Part shown: positions 39,072 to 48,723 of the stretch, in pieces
Position numbering within the stretch: position 1 is the stretch's first letter
Layout: each line of letters starts with the position of its first letter
NCBI RefSeq assembly: GCF_001191005.1
Contig: NZ_CP012201.1
Span: 2,666,001-2,730,000 of the forward strand
Source: Massilia sp. NR 4-1
GTDB lineage: Bacteria; Pseudomonadota; Gammaproteobacteria; Burkholderiales; Burkholderiaceae_D
Reading direction: 5' to 3'
Length of the DNA stretch: 64,000 bases
Notes under the pieces: generated by a model
What the model saw: the letters and a program-made list of their open reading frames with translations, nothing else
Databases searched by the model: none
What the model was told of the DNA's origin: nothing
Translations under genes and position numbers: made by a program

Positions 39072-41076
39072 CAAACCCCCATTCAATGATTGCGAAACTT
39101 TGCCCACCTGATTGCGAAGTGACAGGGTAGGCTGTGACGTAGGCGACTGCCGCCCCTGATCCACCGCCCCACCCGGCAACACCACCATAAACGGCGTTTG
39201 TTGACGAACTCACGACGATGCCACCACCGCCTGCAAGAATGCCCGCACCAGCGCCGTTAACATATGGATCACCACCAATGCATCCACCACCGCCGGCTCC
39301 CGTGCCTCCAGATACAGATGCCGAATTGGAACCGACGCCTCCGGCCCCGTTAAGTGCAATTGGTGAAAGGACGACGACGCCAGGCATCGCCAACCCGCCA
39401 GCCGTATAGGTCGACGGACTAACGGCGGACGGTGAAGCCCCTGCAGAGCCACCACCACCAGTCGCAGCATTCCCCTGGCCTACCATAGTTATGCTACCGC
39501 TGCCGCCACCGATGCCAGCCCCGCCAGTGGCTCCAAAGCCAGCGGAAACGGTTTTGTCCAATGTGATCGACCCGCTTGAATAGGCCGCTCCAGACCAACT
39601 GACGGACCCACCGCCTGTGGCAGCCATGCTATTCCCTGAAGAAGTGGCATAGACAGCGCCAGATGTTCCACCTTGAACCGCAATATCACCGCCTGATGCT
39701 CCCCCCCCAGCCGCACCGAGCACCGGCACTGTCAGCGGGGAACCCTGCGTTGAAGTGACACCAGCCAGCCCTCCCTTCCCGCCGTAAGCGATCAGGTTTA
39801 CCCCTGGCCCAATGAAACTCGATGTTCCACCACTATTGCCGTTGACCAGAATCGGAGTGTTGTTGTACCGAGGGGCAGAGACTGGAGCGCCAGGGCTGCC
39901 AAGAACAATGGAAAAGCTGTCGCCAGCATTCGCATCAAACACTTTTGCAACCAGTCCACCCGCACCACCGCCGGTCGCCCCAGCGGGCCAGCCAGAGAAA
40001 GTGCTGACTACTGCGCCAGAGCCTCCTGGTCCGACAAGAGTCACTCGATGTGGACCGCTGATTTTTGCCGTCCACGTTGTCGAGCCGGCGACAATAACCT
40101 CCATGTTCGTGAAGGCACTGAGTCGCCGTTGCGACGTCGTAGCTTTGCCATCGGCACGCGAAATGGTGATGCGAAAAGTCGATACCGTTTCAGCAACAAT
40201 CTCGAATTCGTCCTTGGTCTTCAGCGTTTGCGTCCCGCCTTTCACAAGCACGGTCGGACCATTCACCAGCTTTTGCGTGCCCACAACCATGACGGAGCGC
40301 CGAGCACCTGGCTGCGGTGCATTTGGAAATCCTGTTATGTCCGCATCGCCCGTAAGGTAAAGAATGTCACCACCAGCATTCCAGACATCAGGAGACGCGG
40401 AAGCAGGCACAGGCACGCCCATTTTGCTGTTCAATGCACCCAGCAGATTGCCGCCGCTCAGATCACCAGGCCTTCCATCCCGGCCCTGCGGCCCAGTAAT
40501 AGAGATATTCCATGACGCGACCTTGCCGCTACCGCGTATATCAGTTACTGTGATAGTGAGATTGGGGCCGACATATGCGGCAACGGTTCCCACGACGTAT
40601 TTACCTGGGTCCGATGAGCTAACGGCCATGATCGGAATATTTGGCAAGAGCTGCTTACCAGCCGGGATTACGAATGCCTTGTCCCCCAGTCCGATTTCAA
40701 CGGACGAGGTGCTGGTTGCGATAATTTGCCCTGATGCTGCTGCGGCAGCAGATGCTTCTGCATCCCTTGCACTAGCTGCGGCGAGATTTGCAGATGAGGC
40801 CGCTTTACCGGCTTGCTCCGACGCCGCCACTGCGAAGCCGGAAGCTTCGCCAGCTTTGCCTGCAGCAGCTGCGGCCCTTTCTTCTGCACGATTAGCGCTA
40901 TTGAATGCATCAACAGCATTTGCCCAGACGTTGCGCGCTAGCTGATAGAACTGCTGCGGAGCATTGACCAGCCAGGTCATCACAGCGTCCAACCGGTCGG
41001 AAAACGTGTTCCGATCCCTACGCTGAATCATCGGCGTTGGAGCAGGGTCAATTTTTGGTGGTTCAATTGCGGCCAT
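39061..41076 (-). CDS. Tail fibre with Ala-rich coil and glycine-rich tip domain
   Basis: A 671-residue fibre protein. The N-terminus (MAAIEPPKIDPAPTPMIQRR) is followed by a long Ala-rich helical stretch (about 50-120) with repeats of the AGKAGEASGFAVAA type and a collagen-like GPQGRDGRPG near residue 200. A strand-rich middle is followed by a glycine-rich region (about 345-665) with many GG/GA/GS runs such as TGGGAGGLVA. Glycine-rich tips of this kind form receptor-binding ends in several phages. Its start overlaps the upstream stop as TAATG. It is the likely host-recognition protein. Confidence 0.85.
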   Translation of the reverse strand: MAAIEPPKIDPAPTPMIQRRDRNTFSDRLDAVMTWLVNAPQQFYQLARNVWANAVDAFNSANRAEERAAAAAGKAGEASGFAVAASEQAGKAASSANLAAASARDAEASAAAAASGQIIATSTSSVEIGLGDKAFVIPAGKQLLPNIPIMAVSSSDPGKYVVGTVAAYVGPNLTITVTDIRGSGKVASWNISITGPQGRDGRPGDLSGGNLLGALNSKMGVPVPASASPDVWNAGGDILYLTGDADITGFPNAPQPGARRSVMVVGTQKLVNGPTVLVKGGTQTLKTKDEFEIVAETVSTFRITISRADGKATTSQRRLSAFTNMEVIVAGSTTWTAKISGPHRVTLVGPGGSGAVVSTFSGWPAGATGGGAGGLVAKVFDANAGDSFSIVLGSPGAPVSAPRYNNTPILVNGNSGGTSSFIGPGVNLIAYGGKGGLAGVTSTQGSPLTVPVLGAAGGGASGGDIAVQGGTSGAVYATSSGNSMAATGGGSVSWSGAAYSSGSITLDKTVSAGFGATGGAGIGGGSGSITMVGQGNAATGGGGSAGASPSAVSPSTYTAGGLAMPGVVVLSPIALNGAGGVGSNSASVSGGTGAGGGGCIGGDPYVNGAGAGILAGGGGIVVSSSTNAVYGGVAGWGGGSGAAVAYVTAYPVTSQSGGQSFAIIEWGFDGV

Positions 41077-41999
41077 TAAATATATCCTTGTATGTTCACG
41101 GTTAACTGGCAGTCTTGTTGGTGGTCATATGAGATTTCACCGCTGCCCAAGCCAAAGGCACGTAGCCCGGCGTACTCAGGCAGATCGAGGCCGATCCATG
41201 CACACGGCACATCCATCGTGTCCAGAAGCGTCAGCAGCACGCTATTCGCTTCGCTTAGCTTCAGCCAGGCTGAAGCTGTAAAGTCCTTGGTTCCGGGGCG
41301 CCGCTTTACCGAGGTCTTTCCGAAGTCATCGGTCTTGATTCTGCTATTGGTCCGTGGTTTGGCTTTCGCCCCGTATTGGGTGGCCCCCAGCGGCTTAAGG
41401 TCACCTACCGCGATAACCCCGCATTTGACCAAGCCACTCGCTCGCGTCAATTTCACAGTCAGTTCCGCCTTGGCGTACTGGTCGATACCTTGGACGAGGT
41501 AGTCCCGTTGCGGCCTAAACGGCCCAAAGAAATACTCCCAGTAGTCATCCGGTTTCGAGGCTTCGAGGATATCTGTAAGGAAAAAAATAACCTCCCCACC
41601 TGGCCGATCCTTCGCGGTGACAGACACCACGTCCGCATCAAGGCCCGCCAGATAGATCGCGTTGAATACACCAGGCTGGACGGTATAGGTCAGCTCCTTT
41701 TCCTGCTCTGTTTGGGTGTTGACTTCATTATCAAAAATCGCCCATTTGTTGGTCGGCCCCTGGTCCACCCACCACACCGGAGTGCCCGTCAAACTGGCGG
41801 GATCGGTTGGTGGGTGCTTCACATTGTTTGCCGCCGCACTTTTGTAAATGCGATGAGTGATCTTGCTGATGCAGTAGTCACCATCTCCATAGGTCTTATC
41901 TTTGCTCCATTCCGCATGATCATTTTCCGGCACGCTGCTGCTCGTTAGAATCGCGTCGGTGATCGGTGTTGGTACTAGTACAAATAAAGTTGGTTTCAA
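41076..41999 (-). CDS. Phage tail tip protein of unknown family
   Basis: A 307-residue protein, the only gene between the tape measure and the fibre. The N-terminal part (about 25-75) has a W-x-K-D-K-T-Y-x-x-G-D-Y pattern resembling small carbohydrate-binding modules. The rest alternates strands and contains two Arg/Lys-rich stretches near 210-235. It overlaps the tape measure stop by 4 bp and the fibre start by 1 bp. In tailed phages this slot normally holds distal tail or hub proteins, so a tip-forming role is likely, but I do not recognise the family. Confidence 0.65.
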   Translation of the reverse strand: MKPTLFVLVPTPITDAILTSSSVPENDHAEWSKDKTYGDGDYCISKITHRIYKSAAANNVKHPPTDPASLTGTPVWWVDQGPTNKWAIFDNEVNTQTEQEKELTYTVQPGVFNAIYLAGLDADVVSVTAKDRPGGEVIFFLTDILEASKPDDYWEYFFGPFRPQRDYLVQGIDQYAKAELTVKLTRASGLVKCGVIAVGDLKPLGATQYGAKAKPRTNSRIKTDDFGKTSVKRRPGTKDFTASAWLKLSEANSVLLTLLDTMDVPCAWIGLDLPEYAGLRAFGLGSGEISYDHQQDCQLTVNIQGYI

Positions 42000-44900
42000 T
42001 GGTCCAGCTCCACAAGGATCGGTGATCGTCCGTAGTCAGTAATTTTTTCCAGAATGTCAGCAGCCTTCGTGCTGCCGTCCGATGCCTTCCGGGTATAGAA
42101 GACAACGTTATCGAGCTTGGTAGCCATCGCTTGGAAGCCGACGGCGAGTGCTGCATTGTTTGCCGCTGGCTGGCGCATATGCGCCATCAGCTCGCGGTTA
42201 TCTGCTGCAGGGAAGATGCGTTCACCTTCATGGATCAGCGCCGGCATGTCATACGGCACGAAGTTGGTCCCGACGTCGAAAGGATGCAGCTTCAGGTATT
42301 CAGGGCTGCGGCCGATGTCATATGCGATACGATCCAGCCCGACGCCGTTTTGCGCTGCATCGGTCCAGAACTTCAGGCCGCCTTCGTCGGCTTCTCGACC
42401 CAGCAACGCACGATAGAGGTCTTTGATGCTCTCTTTGGCACTGCCGTCATGCGCCCGCTTATACTCGTCGCTGGAAATAATGCTGCCGGCCACCTGGCCG
42501 ATAGAGTTTCCGTTTTTGACGCTGTCCTTGTAGAACTCCAGCCCACCGGCATCGCTCGGGCGCTTGAGAAGATCGTTGTACAGTCCCTCGATAGCGCCGG
42601 TAGAGGCATTGGCTTTTCCAGTGGGCGTGGCCTTGATGGCATTCACGGCACTGGTGAATGCAGCGATGGAGTCTTTCAGGCTTAGTACGGCCGTGCTGAT
42701 ACCTTTCGTCGCATCCAGTTCCTCCTGAGCCTTGGCCAGCGTAACGTCCAAAGCTGCAAGACTCTGCTGCCGTTGCAAGGCCAGCGCCTCCAGTTGCGCT
42801 TGAGATGTGTTCTCAATGCTGCTGATCGTGGCTGTCAGCTTGTCCACGGTTTGCTGGGCATAGCTCAACTGCCCCTTGGCATTGCCCTGCAGTTGCTGGA
42901 TCGTATTTGCAGTACGAGCCTGCTCCAGCGCGTATTCCTCGAAAGAGCGGTAGAGATCGGCAGAGGGCTTAGAAACGGTCTGTAATGCGTCGTCCAATCC
43001 TTCGAACTTGGACAGGTCAGCGCCACCAGCAGATGCGGTGATGGCGCGAGTAAGAAGCTCTTTCGCCGCATCACGCCGGATTTGGGTCAGCTCTTCGGAC
43101 TCAGCCACAGAGGCGCTGATCGCCCGGCCAAGGTTATCGACAATAGAACGTAAAGCGTTGGCGTTCTGCTCCGCTGCCTTCAGCTGATCCTGAGCAGTCT
43201 TCTTCTCCTGATCGGCGCGCTTCTTGAGCGCATTGCTTTGCGCGGTATAGTCATCGTTGATGCGGGTCTTTTCTGTCGCAACCGATTTGCTCAAGCCGGA
43301 CAAGGCGCTGCTTGCCGCGTCGATTGCCCGCTTATAGGCCGCTTCTTCGTTCTGAATCGCAGTGATGCGGTCGAACAACGCCAGGTTGGATGCATCGATG
43401 GACTCGCGTTCTTTGGCGCGGAGCTGAGCGGAGGTCAGGGTCAACTGATCAAGCTGTCGCTGTAGGTCTTTTCGCTCGCTCAGAACGTCGGACGCAGACT
43501 TTGCCGCATTGGCGGTTTGCTCTATCTCGGGATAGACCTTGGCAAAGGCTTCTTCCAGCGCCATCATCGCTGCGTACTGCTTCGCTCCCGCCTCGGTCGT
43601 TTTGTCGATGGAGAAGGCTGTAGATTTGAACTGCTCACGGTTTTTGACGTGAGACAGACCAATAGCCGACATCTGCTCCGAGACATACTTTGCCACCGGT
43701 GCCAGACGTTCCGCTTCGGTCATGTAATTCTGCGCGAAGCTGTTGCTCTGCTGCGCCATCTTATCGATGCCGCCGCACAGTTCGATCAGGCGTTCCCGCG
43801 CCGCGATGCTGGACATTCCGGTAGCGCCAAAGGTCTGCCCAGTGGACTGCATGATGGAGTCCAGATTGGCGTAGTTCGACGCGATCCGAGTCAAGGTCTC
43901 GAAGTATCCTTCGCCTACCTTTTGGAAGCCAGCCAGACCATCCACGCTGAAGCGTGCCATGTCGTCGCCGACCTTGGAGAAAACTGTTTCGAGCTGCTTC
44001 TGGATTTGCTCGCCGTTCAAATCCTTCAGACTGATCTTGCCGACGTCCACCTCAAACTCGTTGAGGTGTTTGGTAAAGGCATCACCACTCAGGCCCAGCA
44101 GGCCGCCGGCCTGCGTGATGCTGGCGGCCATGTTGGAAATCACCTTGGTGAATTGATCGTTGGCCTCGTCGCCCAGGCGCTGGGTCGAGGTGTTGTACTT
44201 GTCGCTGCGGAACCAGCCACCCGATTTCTTCGTATCGGTGTACTGGCTGGCATGTATGCCGCTGTTGAGTACGTTTCCTAAAGTGGATTTGTCCGCTGTA
44301 ATACCGGAGTCCAGCGTCGTCACTTTGCCGCCAAACACAGTGCCAAATACCTTGTCGGCGAGCTTGCCCATGATGTTGCCCATTGGGCCAAAACCACCAA
44401 AGAACTTAGTAGAACTTACAGCCAGCTTGCCAATACCATCTTCTGTGGCACTTGAGCCAATCGACGATTGACCCGTAATGCCGGTATTGCGCACCAAGAG
44501 ATTACCCAGGCCGGAAATGCTGGATTCAATGCTGCGCAGGGAGGTCAGCATGCCTGCCGTGTAATTCAACTCGATGTCCGAATTACGCGCAACGAGATCT
44601 AGCGATTTGGCAATCGAATCGGACTTGGCGCTGGCGTTACCCAGCACGGTGCCGGTGCCGGCCGCCTCCTGACGCTGCTGCGCCACGTTCGGCCCACCGC
44701 CGCCACCGTTGACAGCAAATCCTAGGGCCGCCATGGCTGCTGCCATTGCCGCCATCCGAACCCATGCGCTATACGGATCACCCATCGCCTGATTGGCGAC
44801 ACCGGCCGCCGCCGCCGAGGCGCCGACTGCGGTATTGGCACTTATCTGCGCCGCCGAGCCAGCGACCACGGCCGATGTTTTGGTTGACTCGCCGACGAGG

Positions 44901-47900
44901 GTTGCGGCCGTCACGGTGGACGTAGCCATCAGCTTATTGGCCATCGAATCCAGCGTCATGGCCATTTCAAAGGCGCGGAATGCCTGCTCGGCGGCGCGCA
45001 TGACCTTGTAGCCGGTGGTGTTCTTCTCAAAGAACCCACTGGCCGCCTGACTCATGTCGGCATACTGCTTGATCTGTGCCTGCGCCAGCCCCTTGTGGGC
45101 GGTGGTTTCGGCCTCCAGTATTTTTACCTTGTCACCATTGGCCACGCCTTTGTTTTTGGCAAGGTCGGACTCAATGTCGCGCTGGTTTTTCTGGAAGTCG
45201 AACAGAGCCAGCGACATCTTGCCGATGGCGCCGCCAACACTACCGAACGAGTCTTCGAGCGATTTTGCGAAGGTTTTGGCATCGGCCTCCGCCTCCTTCC
45301 ACATCTTGTTATCGAGCTTGATGGCGTCGCCCTTGGCCATGGCGCTGGCCAGGCGCTCATGGGCATCCCGCTGATCCTCCAGATACTTCAGAATCTTCTG
45401 GGCCTGCTCCACTTCGATATCGGATGCATTGGCCGCTGCCTGGCCGGCCATGAACTGCTGCTGGTAAGCGATGGCTAGATTCAGCCTGGCGATGGTTTCG
45501 CGCTCGACCGCCGCACGCGAGCTTTCACGGCCGATATTGGCCGCCTCCTGTTTCTCCACCTCTTGGGCGAGCGAAGTCAGGTACTTGTTCATGGCTTCGT
45601 CGGAACTGGTGACGACCGCCTGCTGGCGCAGTTCGTTTTCCGTCGTCAGCGCCTGGCGCTTGTCGGCATACTGCTGTTCCATCCGGGCCTTGGCGGCCTC
45701 GGCTTGCGCAACCTTGTTCAGGGTGTCTTGGCGCTCAACCTGCGTCTTTGCACTGAAGCCGCGCAGCGCGGCAAGCTGGCGGTCGAAGCCTTCAGCTTCC
45801 GCCTTCTGCGCCGCATCCAGCGTGGTCAGATGCTGGTCATAGAACTCGTCGTCGGAAACACGGCCGGCGCGGTGGTACAGTGCGGCCATCCGTTCCAGCT
45901 GGTCATACTTGGCCTTTTGGGCAGTGACCTCGTCTTGAATAGAGCGCAACAGGCCATCCAGTGTGGCCTTCCTCGGGTCATCCGCCGGTCCCTTGCGTTC
46001 CTGCTCAGTGTGCGCCTTCTCGATGGCTTTGATGTGCGCCTGGACCGCATCGGGGTTCAGCAGCGCACTGGCCGGATTGGCGGCACGAATCTTCGCCAGG
46101 TCATCGGCATACTGATCCAGCTTCGTCTGCAGCTCACCAACACTTTTCTTTTGCAGCGTGATGTCGTCGGCCGCAATGCGAGCAGCGGCGTGCGCTGCTG
46201 CGGACTGTTTCTGCGCTTCCTGTCCTTGAGCTGCAGCTTTATCGTTCGCCGCATTCAGCTCGTCCTGCGCCTTGGCCAGCTCGCGTTTCTTGGACGCGAT
46301 CATATGATCGGTCTGGCCCTGCGTCATGGTGCCGCTGAAGGCCCAGCTACCAGCCTCCAGTTGCTTGATTTCTTTGGTGAGGCGCGCCACCTCAGATGCC
46401 GGCGTGGATTTCTTGCCCCAGTTGCCTACGGCGTCCAATGCGCCGCCGATGGATTCTTTCACCGAATTCCAGGCTTTGGCCACCGTACCCAGGTTCTCGA
46501 TCATTTCTTCGGAACGGGACTTCAGCGCGCTGGCCAGCGCATTGGTGGCAACCGTCGATGCCTCCTTGACGCTCCCTTCCTTTTCCAGGGCGCGAATCTG
46601 CTCATATACCGCCTCGGTGAGGAAGTGGTACTGATCGTTTAGCTTGAGCGTGGCGCGGGAGACCGCATCACTGGTGGTCGTGGTGCTCCCGGTAGACTCA
46701 ACGGCTAGCGATTCGAACAGGCGGATGGTTTCTTCGATGGATCGGCCAGTGGCATGCTCCATAGCGACAACCGCCTCGGCGATGTTGCCAATCTGATCGC
46801 TGGTGAACTTGCCTGTGCTGGCCAGCGCCGTCACCGCCTCCTTGGCTGCGCCAATACTCCCACCGGAAGCGACAGCGTCATGGGCCAACTTGTTGAGGGA
46901 GTCGCTGGTGGCGCCAGCGTAATTGTTCGTCAGGATCAGCGCATCCTGCATATGCTTCTGATCCGCCGCGCCAGTGATCATGGCGTAGCCCAAAACGCCG
47001 AGCGCGGCTGCCAGGCCGAGAATGGTAAGGCCGGCCGCACTGAAGAGTAGCGATGCCGCACCAGTTTGTTCGCCCAGCACCATGAGCGAGCCGCCAAACT
47101 GCTTGTAGTTGCCCTGGCTCAGCTCATGAGCCAGTACCAGCAGCTCACGCTTGGCGCCGGCCGTTTTGAGACTGAAGCCTTCCATGTGGCCGCCAGCGGC
47201 GTGGACGCCTGCACCGGTTTGCTCGATGCGGGAAATCAGCGGCGCTGCAGCCTCGGAGACACCGAGCTGCGCGGCACGGTGCTCCAAGAGCTGCGTGCGG
47301 CTCATGCCAACGGTGGCGGCTTGTTCCTTCAGCCTGGCAATGAATGCCTCAGCCGCTTGATCACTGCGCTTTTCGGCGGCGATCTGCTCGCGCAGCGCTT
47401 CGGTATTCTGGACGATAGCATAGGCTTGCGCCTGCGTCGCGGCGGTGCCGCCGCGCATCCGGACCTCATACTGGGCGATCTCGGCCGCGTTCTTCCCCAA
47501 CAGGTCGAACTGGCGCTGCAGGCTGGCCAGGTACTTCTGGGATTCCTCGGTAGATGCGGCCGGCGCCGCCTGGCTGACCGGTGGGTGGGTCATTTGGGCA
47601 TTCGCCCGCGCCAGGGTGGCCGTATAGTTGATGTTCTCGGCATTGGCGCGCCGAGCCGCCGCTGCTGCACGATCCGCTGACGCGGCCGAATCTGAGAGGG
47701 CGCGGGCCTGCAACAGGGATGCCGCGACCATGTCGCGGATGCGCTCGGCGGCTTGCGCCTCGGTTTCTCCCATGTTCGAAACCGCTTGCGCGTGGTTTGT
47801 CACCGCCGCCGTGCCGGTAGTGATACCGGCCGCCATGTTCCGACCGGCCTGCACGACCTGATCCGCCATGTTGGCGGCGTCCATCCCGATCTGGCGCATT

Positions 47901-47962
47901 TCGGGTCGGGCTTGTCTTCCATCGACCTCGACGCGAATTCCAAACGGGATGGGTTGTGCCAC
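41996..47962 (-). CDS. Tape measure protein with C-terminal DUF4214-like repeats
   Basis: A 1988-residue protein that sets tail length and is injected with DNA. The N-terminal 250 residues are Ala/Gln/Glu-rich and helical. A TMP-type domain with a hydrophobic pair of helices lies at about 305-335 (LLFSAAGLTILGLAAALGVLG), followed by very long coiled coils. A Gly/Ala-rich hydrophobic stretch lies near 1060-1090. Near the C-terminus two similar units (YNDLLKRPSDAGGLEFY about 1794 and YRALLGREADEGGLKFW about 1849) match the DUF4214 pattern, which is common in secreted adhesins and not expected here. By the usual relation of about 0.15 nm per residue, a tail near 300 nm is inferred. Confidence 0.92.
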   Translation of the reverse strand: MAQPIPFGIRVEVDGRQARPEMRQIGMDAANMADQVVQAGRNMAAGITTGTAAVTNHAQAVSNMGETEAQAAERIRDMVAASLLQARALSDSAASADRAAAAARRANAENINYTATLARANAQMTHPPVSQAAPAASTEESQKYLASLQRQFDLLGKNAAEIAQYEVRMRGGTAATQAQAYAIVQNTEALREQIAAEKRSDQAAEAFIARLKEQAATVGMSRTQLLEHRAAQLGVSEAAAPLISRIEQTGAGVHAAGGHMEGFSLKTAGAKRELLVLAHELSQGNYKQFGGSLMVLGEQTGAASLLFSAAGLTILGLAAALGVLGYAMITGAADQKHMQDALILTNNYAGATSDSLNKLAHDAVASGGSIGAAKEAVTALASTGKFTSDQIGNIAEAVVAMEHATGRSIEETIRLFESLAVESTGSTTTTSDAVSRATLKLNDQYHFLTEAVYEQIRALEKEGSVKEASTVATNALASALKSRSEEMIENLGTVAKAWNSVKESIGGALDAVGNWGKKSTPASEVARLTKEIKQLEAGSWAFSGTMTQGQTDHMIASKKRELAKAQDELNAANDKAAAQGQEAQKQSAAAHAAARIAADDITLQKKSVGELQTKLDQYADDLAKIRAANPASALLNPDAVQAHIKAIEKAHTEQERKGPADDPRKATLDGLLRSIQDEVTAQKAKYDQLERMAALYHRAGRVSDDEFYDQHLTTLDAAQKAEAEGFDRQLAALRGFSAKTQVERQDTLNKVAQAEAAKARMEQQYADKRQALTTENELRQQAVVTSSDEAMNKYLTSLAQEVEKQEAANIGRESSRAAVERETIARLNLAIAYQQQFMAGQAAANASDIEVEQAQKILKYLEDQRDAHERLASAMAKGDAIKLDNKMWKEAEADAKTFAKSLEDSFGSVGGAIGKMSLALFDFQKNQRDIESDLAKNKGVANGDKVKILEAETTAHKGLAQAQIKQYADMSQAASGFFEKNTTGYKVMRAAEQAFRAFEMAMTLDSMANKLMATSTVTAATLVGESTKTSAVVAGSAAQISANTAVGASAAAAGVANQAMGDPYSAWVRMAAMAAAMAALGFAVNGGGGGPNVAQQRQEAAGTGTVLGNASAKSDSIAKSLDLVARNSDIELNYTAGMLTSLRSIESSISGLGNLLVRNTGITGQSSIGSSATEDGIGKLAVSSTKFFGGFGPMGNIMGKLADKVFGTVFGGKVTTLDSGITADKSTLGNVLNSGIHASQYTDTKKSGGWFRSDKYNTSTQRLGDEANDQFTKVISNMAASITQAGGLLGLSGDAFTKHLNEFEVDVGKISLKDLNGEQIQKQLETVFSKVGDDMARFSVDGLAGFQKVGEGYFETLTRIASNYANLDSIMQSTGQTFGATGMSSIAARERLIELCGGIDKMAQQSNSFAQNYMTEAERLAPVAKYVSEQMSAIGLSHVKNREQFKSTAFSIDKTTEAGAKQYAAMMALEEAFAKVYPEIEQTANAAKSASDVLSERKDLQRQLDQLTLTSAQLRAKERESIDASNLALFDRITAIQNEEAAYKRAIDAASSALSGLSKSVATEKTRINDDYTAQSNALKKRADQEKKTAQDQLKAAEQNANALRSIVDNLGRAISASVAESEELTQIRRDAAKELLTRAITASAGGADLSKFEGLDDALQTVSKPSADLYRSFEEYALEQARTANTIQQLQGNAKGQLSYAQQTVDKLTATISSIENTSQAQLEALALQRQQSLAALDVTLAKAQEELDATKGISTAVLSLKDSIAAFTSAVNAIKATPTGKANASTGAIEGLYNDLLKRPSDAGGLEFYKDSVKNGNSIGQVAGSIISSDEYKRAHDGSAKESIKDLYRALLGREADEGGLKFWTDAAQNGVGLDRIAYDIGRSPEYLKLHPFDVGTNFVPYDMPALIHEGERIFPAADNRELMAHMRQPAANNAALAVGFQAMATKLDNVVFYTRKASDGSTKAADILEKITDYGRSPILVELDH

Positions 47963-47964
47963 TA

Positions 47965-48327
47965 TCAGTCCTTTTCGTTAAGTATTGGCCGTGCGGCCTT
48001 TTCCATGATGCGCAGGCCTGCAAAGATTTCCGGCCACTTCTCATGGGCGATCCCCATCAGTTCCATCGTTGCCCTGACTGCCTGATGATCCAGCCCTTGG
48101 AAATGGATGTTGCCTGTCCAGTTGATAACGACCTTCCACTGGTTTGCGAGCGCGGAAAACACATCGAACGTGGTTTCATTCTCCGGCCATAGCTCGAATA
48201 CAGGTTCAGGACGCTGGATGTAAAGCATGGCGTCTTCGTGCTGGCCGAGGAATATCAGATCCTCGGCCAGTTCATCCGTGCCTTGCGACTTATTGCCACC
48301 GGCCCAGGCGATGGCTGCGCCTTCTAG
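47965..48327 (-). CDS. Tail assembly chaperone, -1 frameshift extension (gpT-like)
   Basis: A 120-codon frame in the -1 frame relative to the gene before it, with no good start of its own. It begins exactly at the slippery A-run and continues as LEGAAIAWAGGNKSQGTDEL to a stop 3 bp before the tape measure start. Fusion by a -1 shift would give a protein of about 234 residues. This gpG/gpGT arrangement just upstream of the tape measure gene is conserved in many long-tailed phages. The fused minority product acts as tail assembly chaperone on the tape measure protein. An apparent extension upstream of the slip site in this frame is a shadow of the overlapping gene. Confidence 0.85.
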   Translation of the reverse strand, partial: LEGAAIAWAGGNKSQGTDELAEDLIFLGQHEDAMLYIQRPEPVFELWPENETTFDVFSALANQWKVVINWTGNIHFQGLDHQAVRATMELMGIAHEKWPEIFAGLRIMEKAARPILNEKD

Positions 48328-48668
48328 TTTTTTTGCGAAGCCGTTTTCAGCGAGTCGAAGAAGGCTTTGACAGTGGTGCCGCGCACCGGATAAATGTTGA
48401 GCAGAGCGGACAGATTGGCATCGTTGAATTCCAGCTCCTGCCCATGTTCGTCCTGCACGTCCTTGCCCCATCCATCAACGACTTCGCGCAGCAGGGAATC
48501 ATCGTTCAGTTCGCTGGCCTGGACGCGGCGATGGATGGATTCGATTTCTTCCTGGCTTTGGCGTTTGAAACGAATATGGAAGCTGCTCTTGATCGACTTG
48601 CCGGCATCGCCGGGAATTTCGGCGGTGACAAGCACGGTGTAGGTAGGGTTTTGGGACAACTTAATCAT
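48324..48668 (-). CDS. Tail assembly chaperone, major product (gpG-like)
   Basis: A 114-residue protein starting MIKLSQNPTYTVLVTAEIPG, with GGAGAA upstream of the ATG at 48668; a longer frame to 48707 has no such site. It contains a charged middle (RFKRQSQEEIESIHRRVQA) and ends SQKN at a TAG codon directly after the slippery sequence. It lies between the tail tube gene and the tape measure gene, the standard place for the chaperone. It is probably made in excess over the frameshifted form. Confidence 0.87.
   Translation of the reverse strand: MIKLSQNPTYTVLVTAEIPGDAGKSIKSSFHIRFKRQSQEEIESIHRRVQASELNDDSLLREVVDGWGKDVQDEHGQELEFNDANLSALLNIYPVRGTTVKAFFDSLKTASQKN
48327..48333 (-). other. Programmed -1 frameshift site AAAAAAC
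   Basis: On the minus strand the zero frame reads CAA AAA AAC TAG. The heptamer A-AAA-AAC allows both tRNAs to re-pair one base back, after which the frame continues CTA GAA GGC for 120 codons. The run of seven A residues stands out in this GC-rich gene. Confidence 0.85.
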
Positions 48669-48723
48669 AGGATTCTCCGTGGTTAAAAGATTGGGTGATG
48701 CCGGCATACACCGGCCTTACGGT

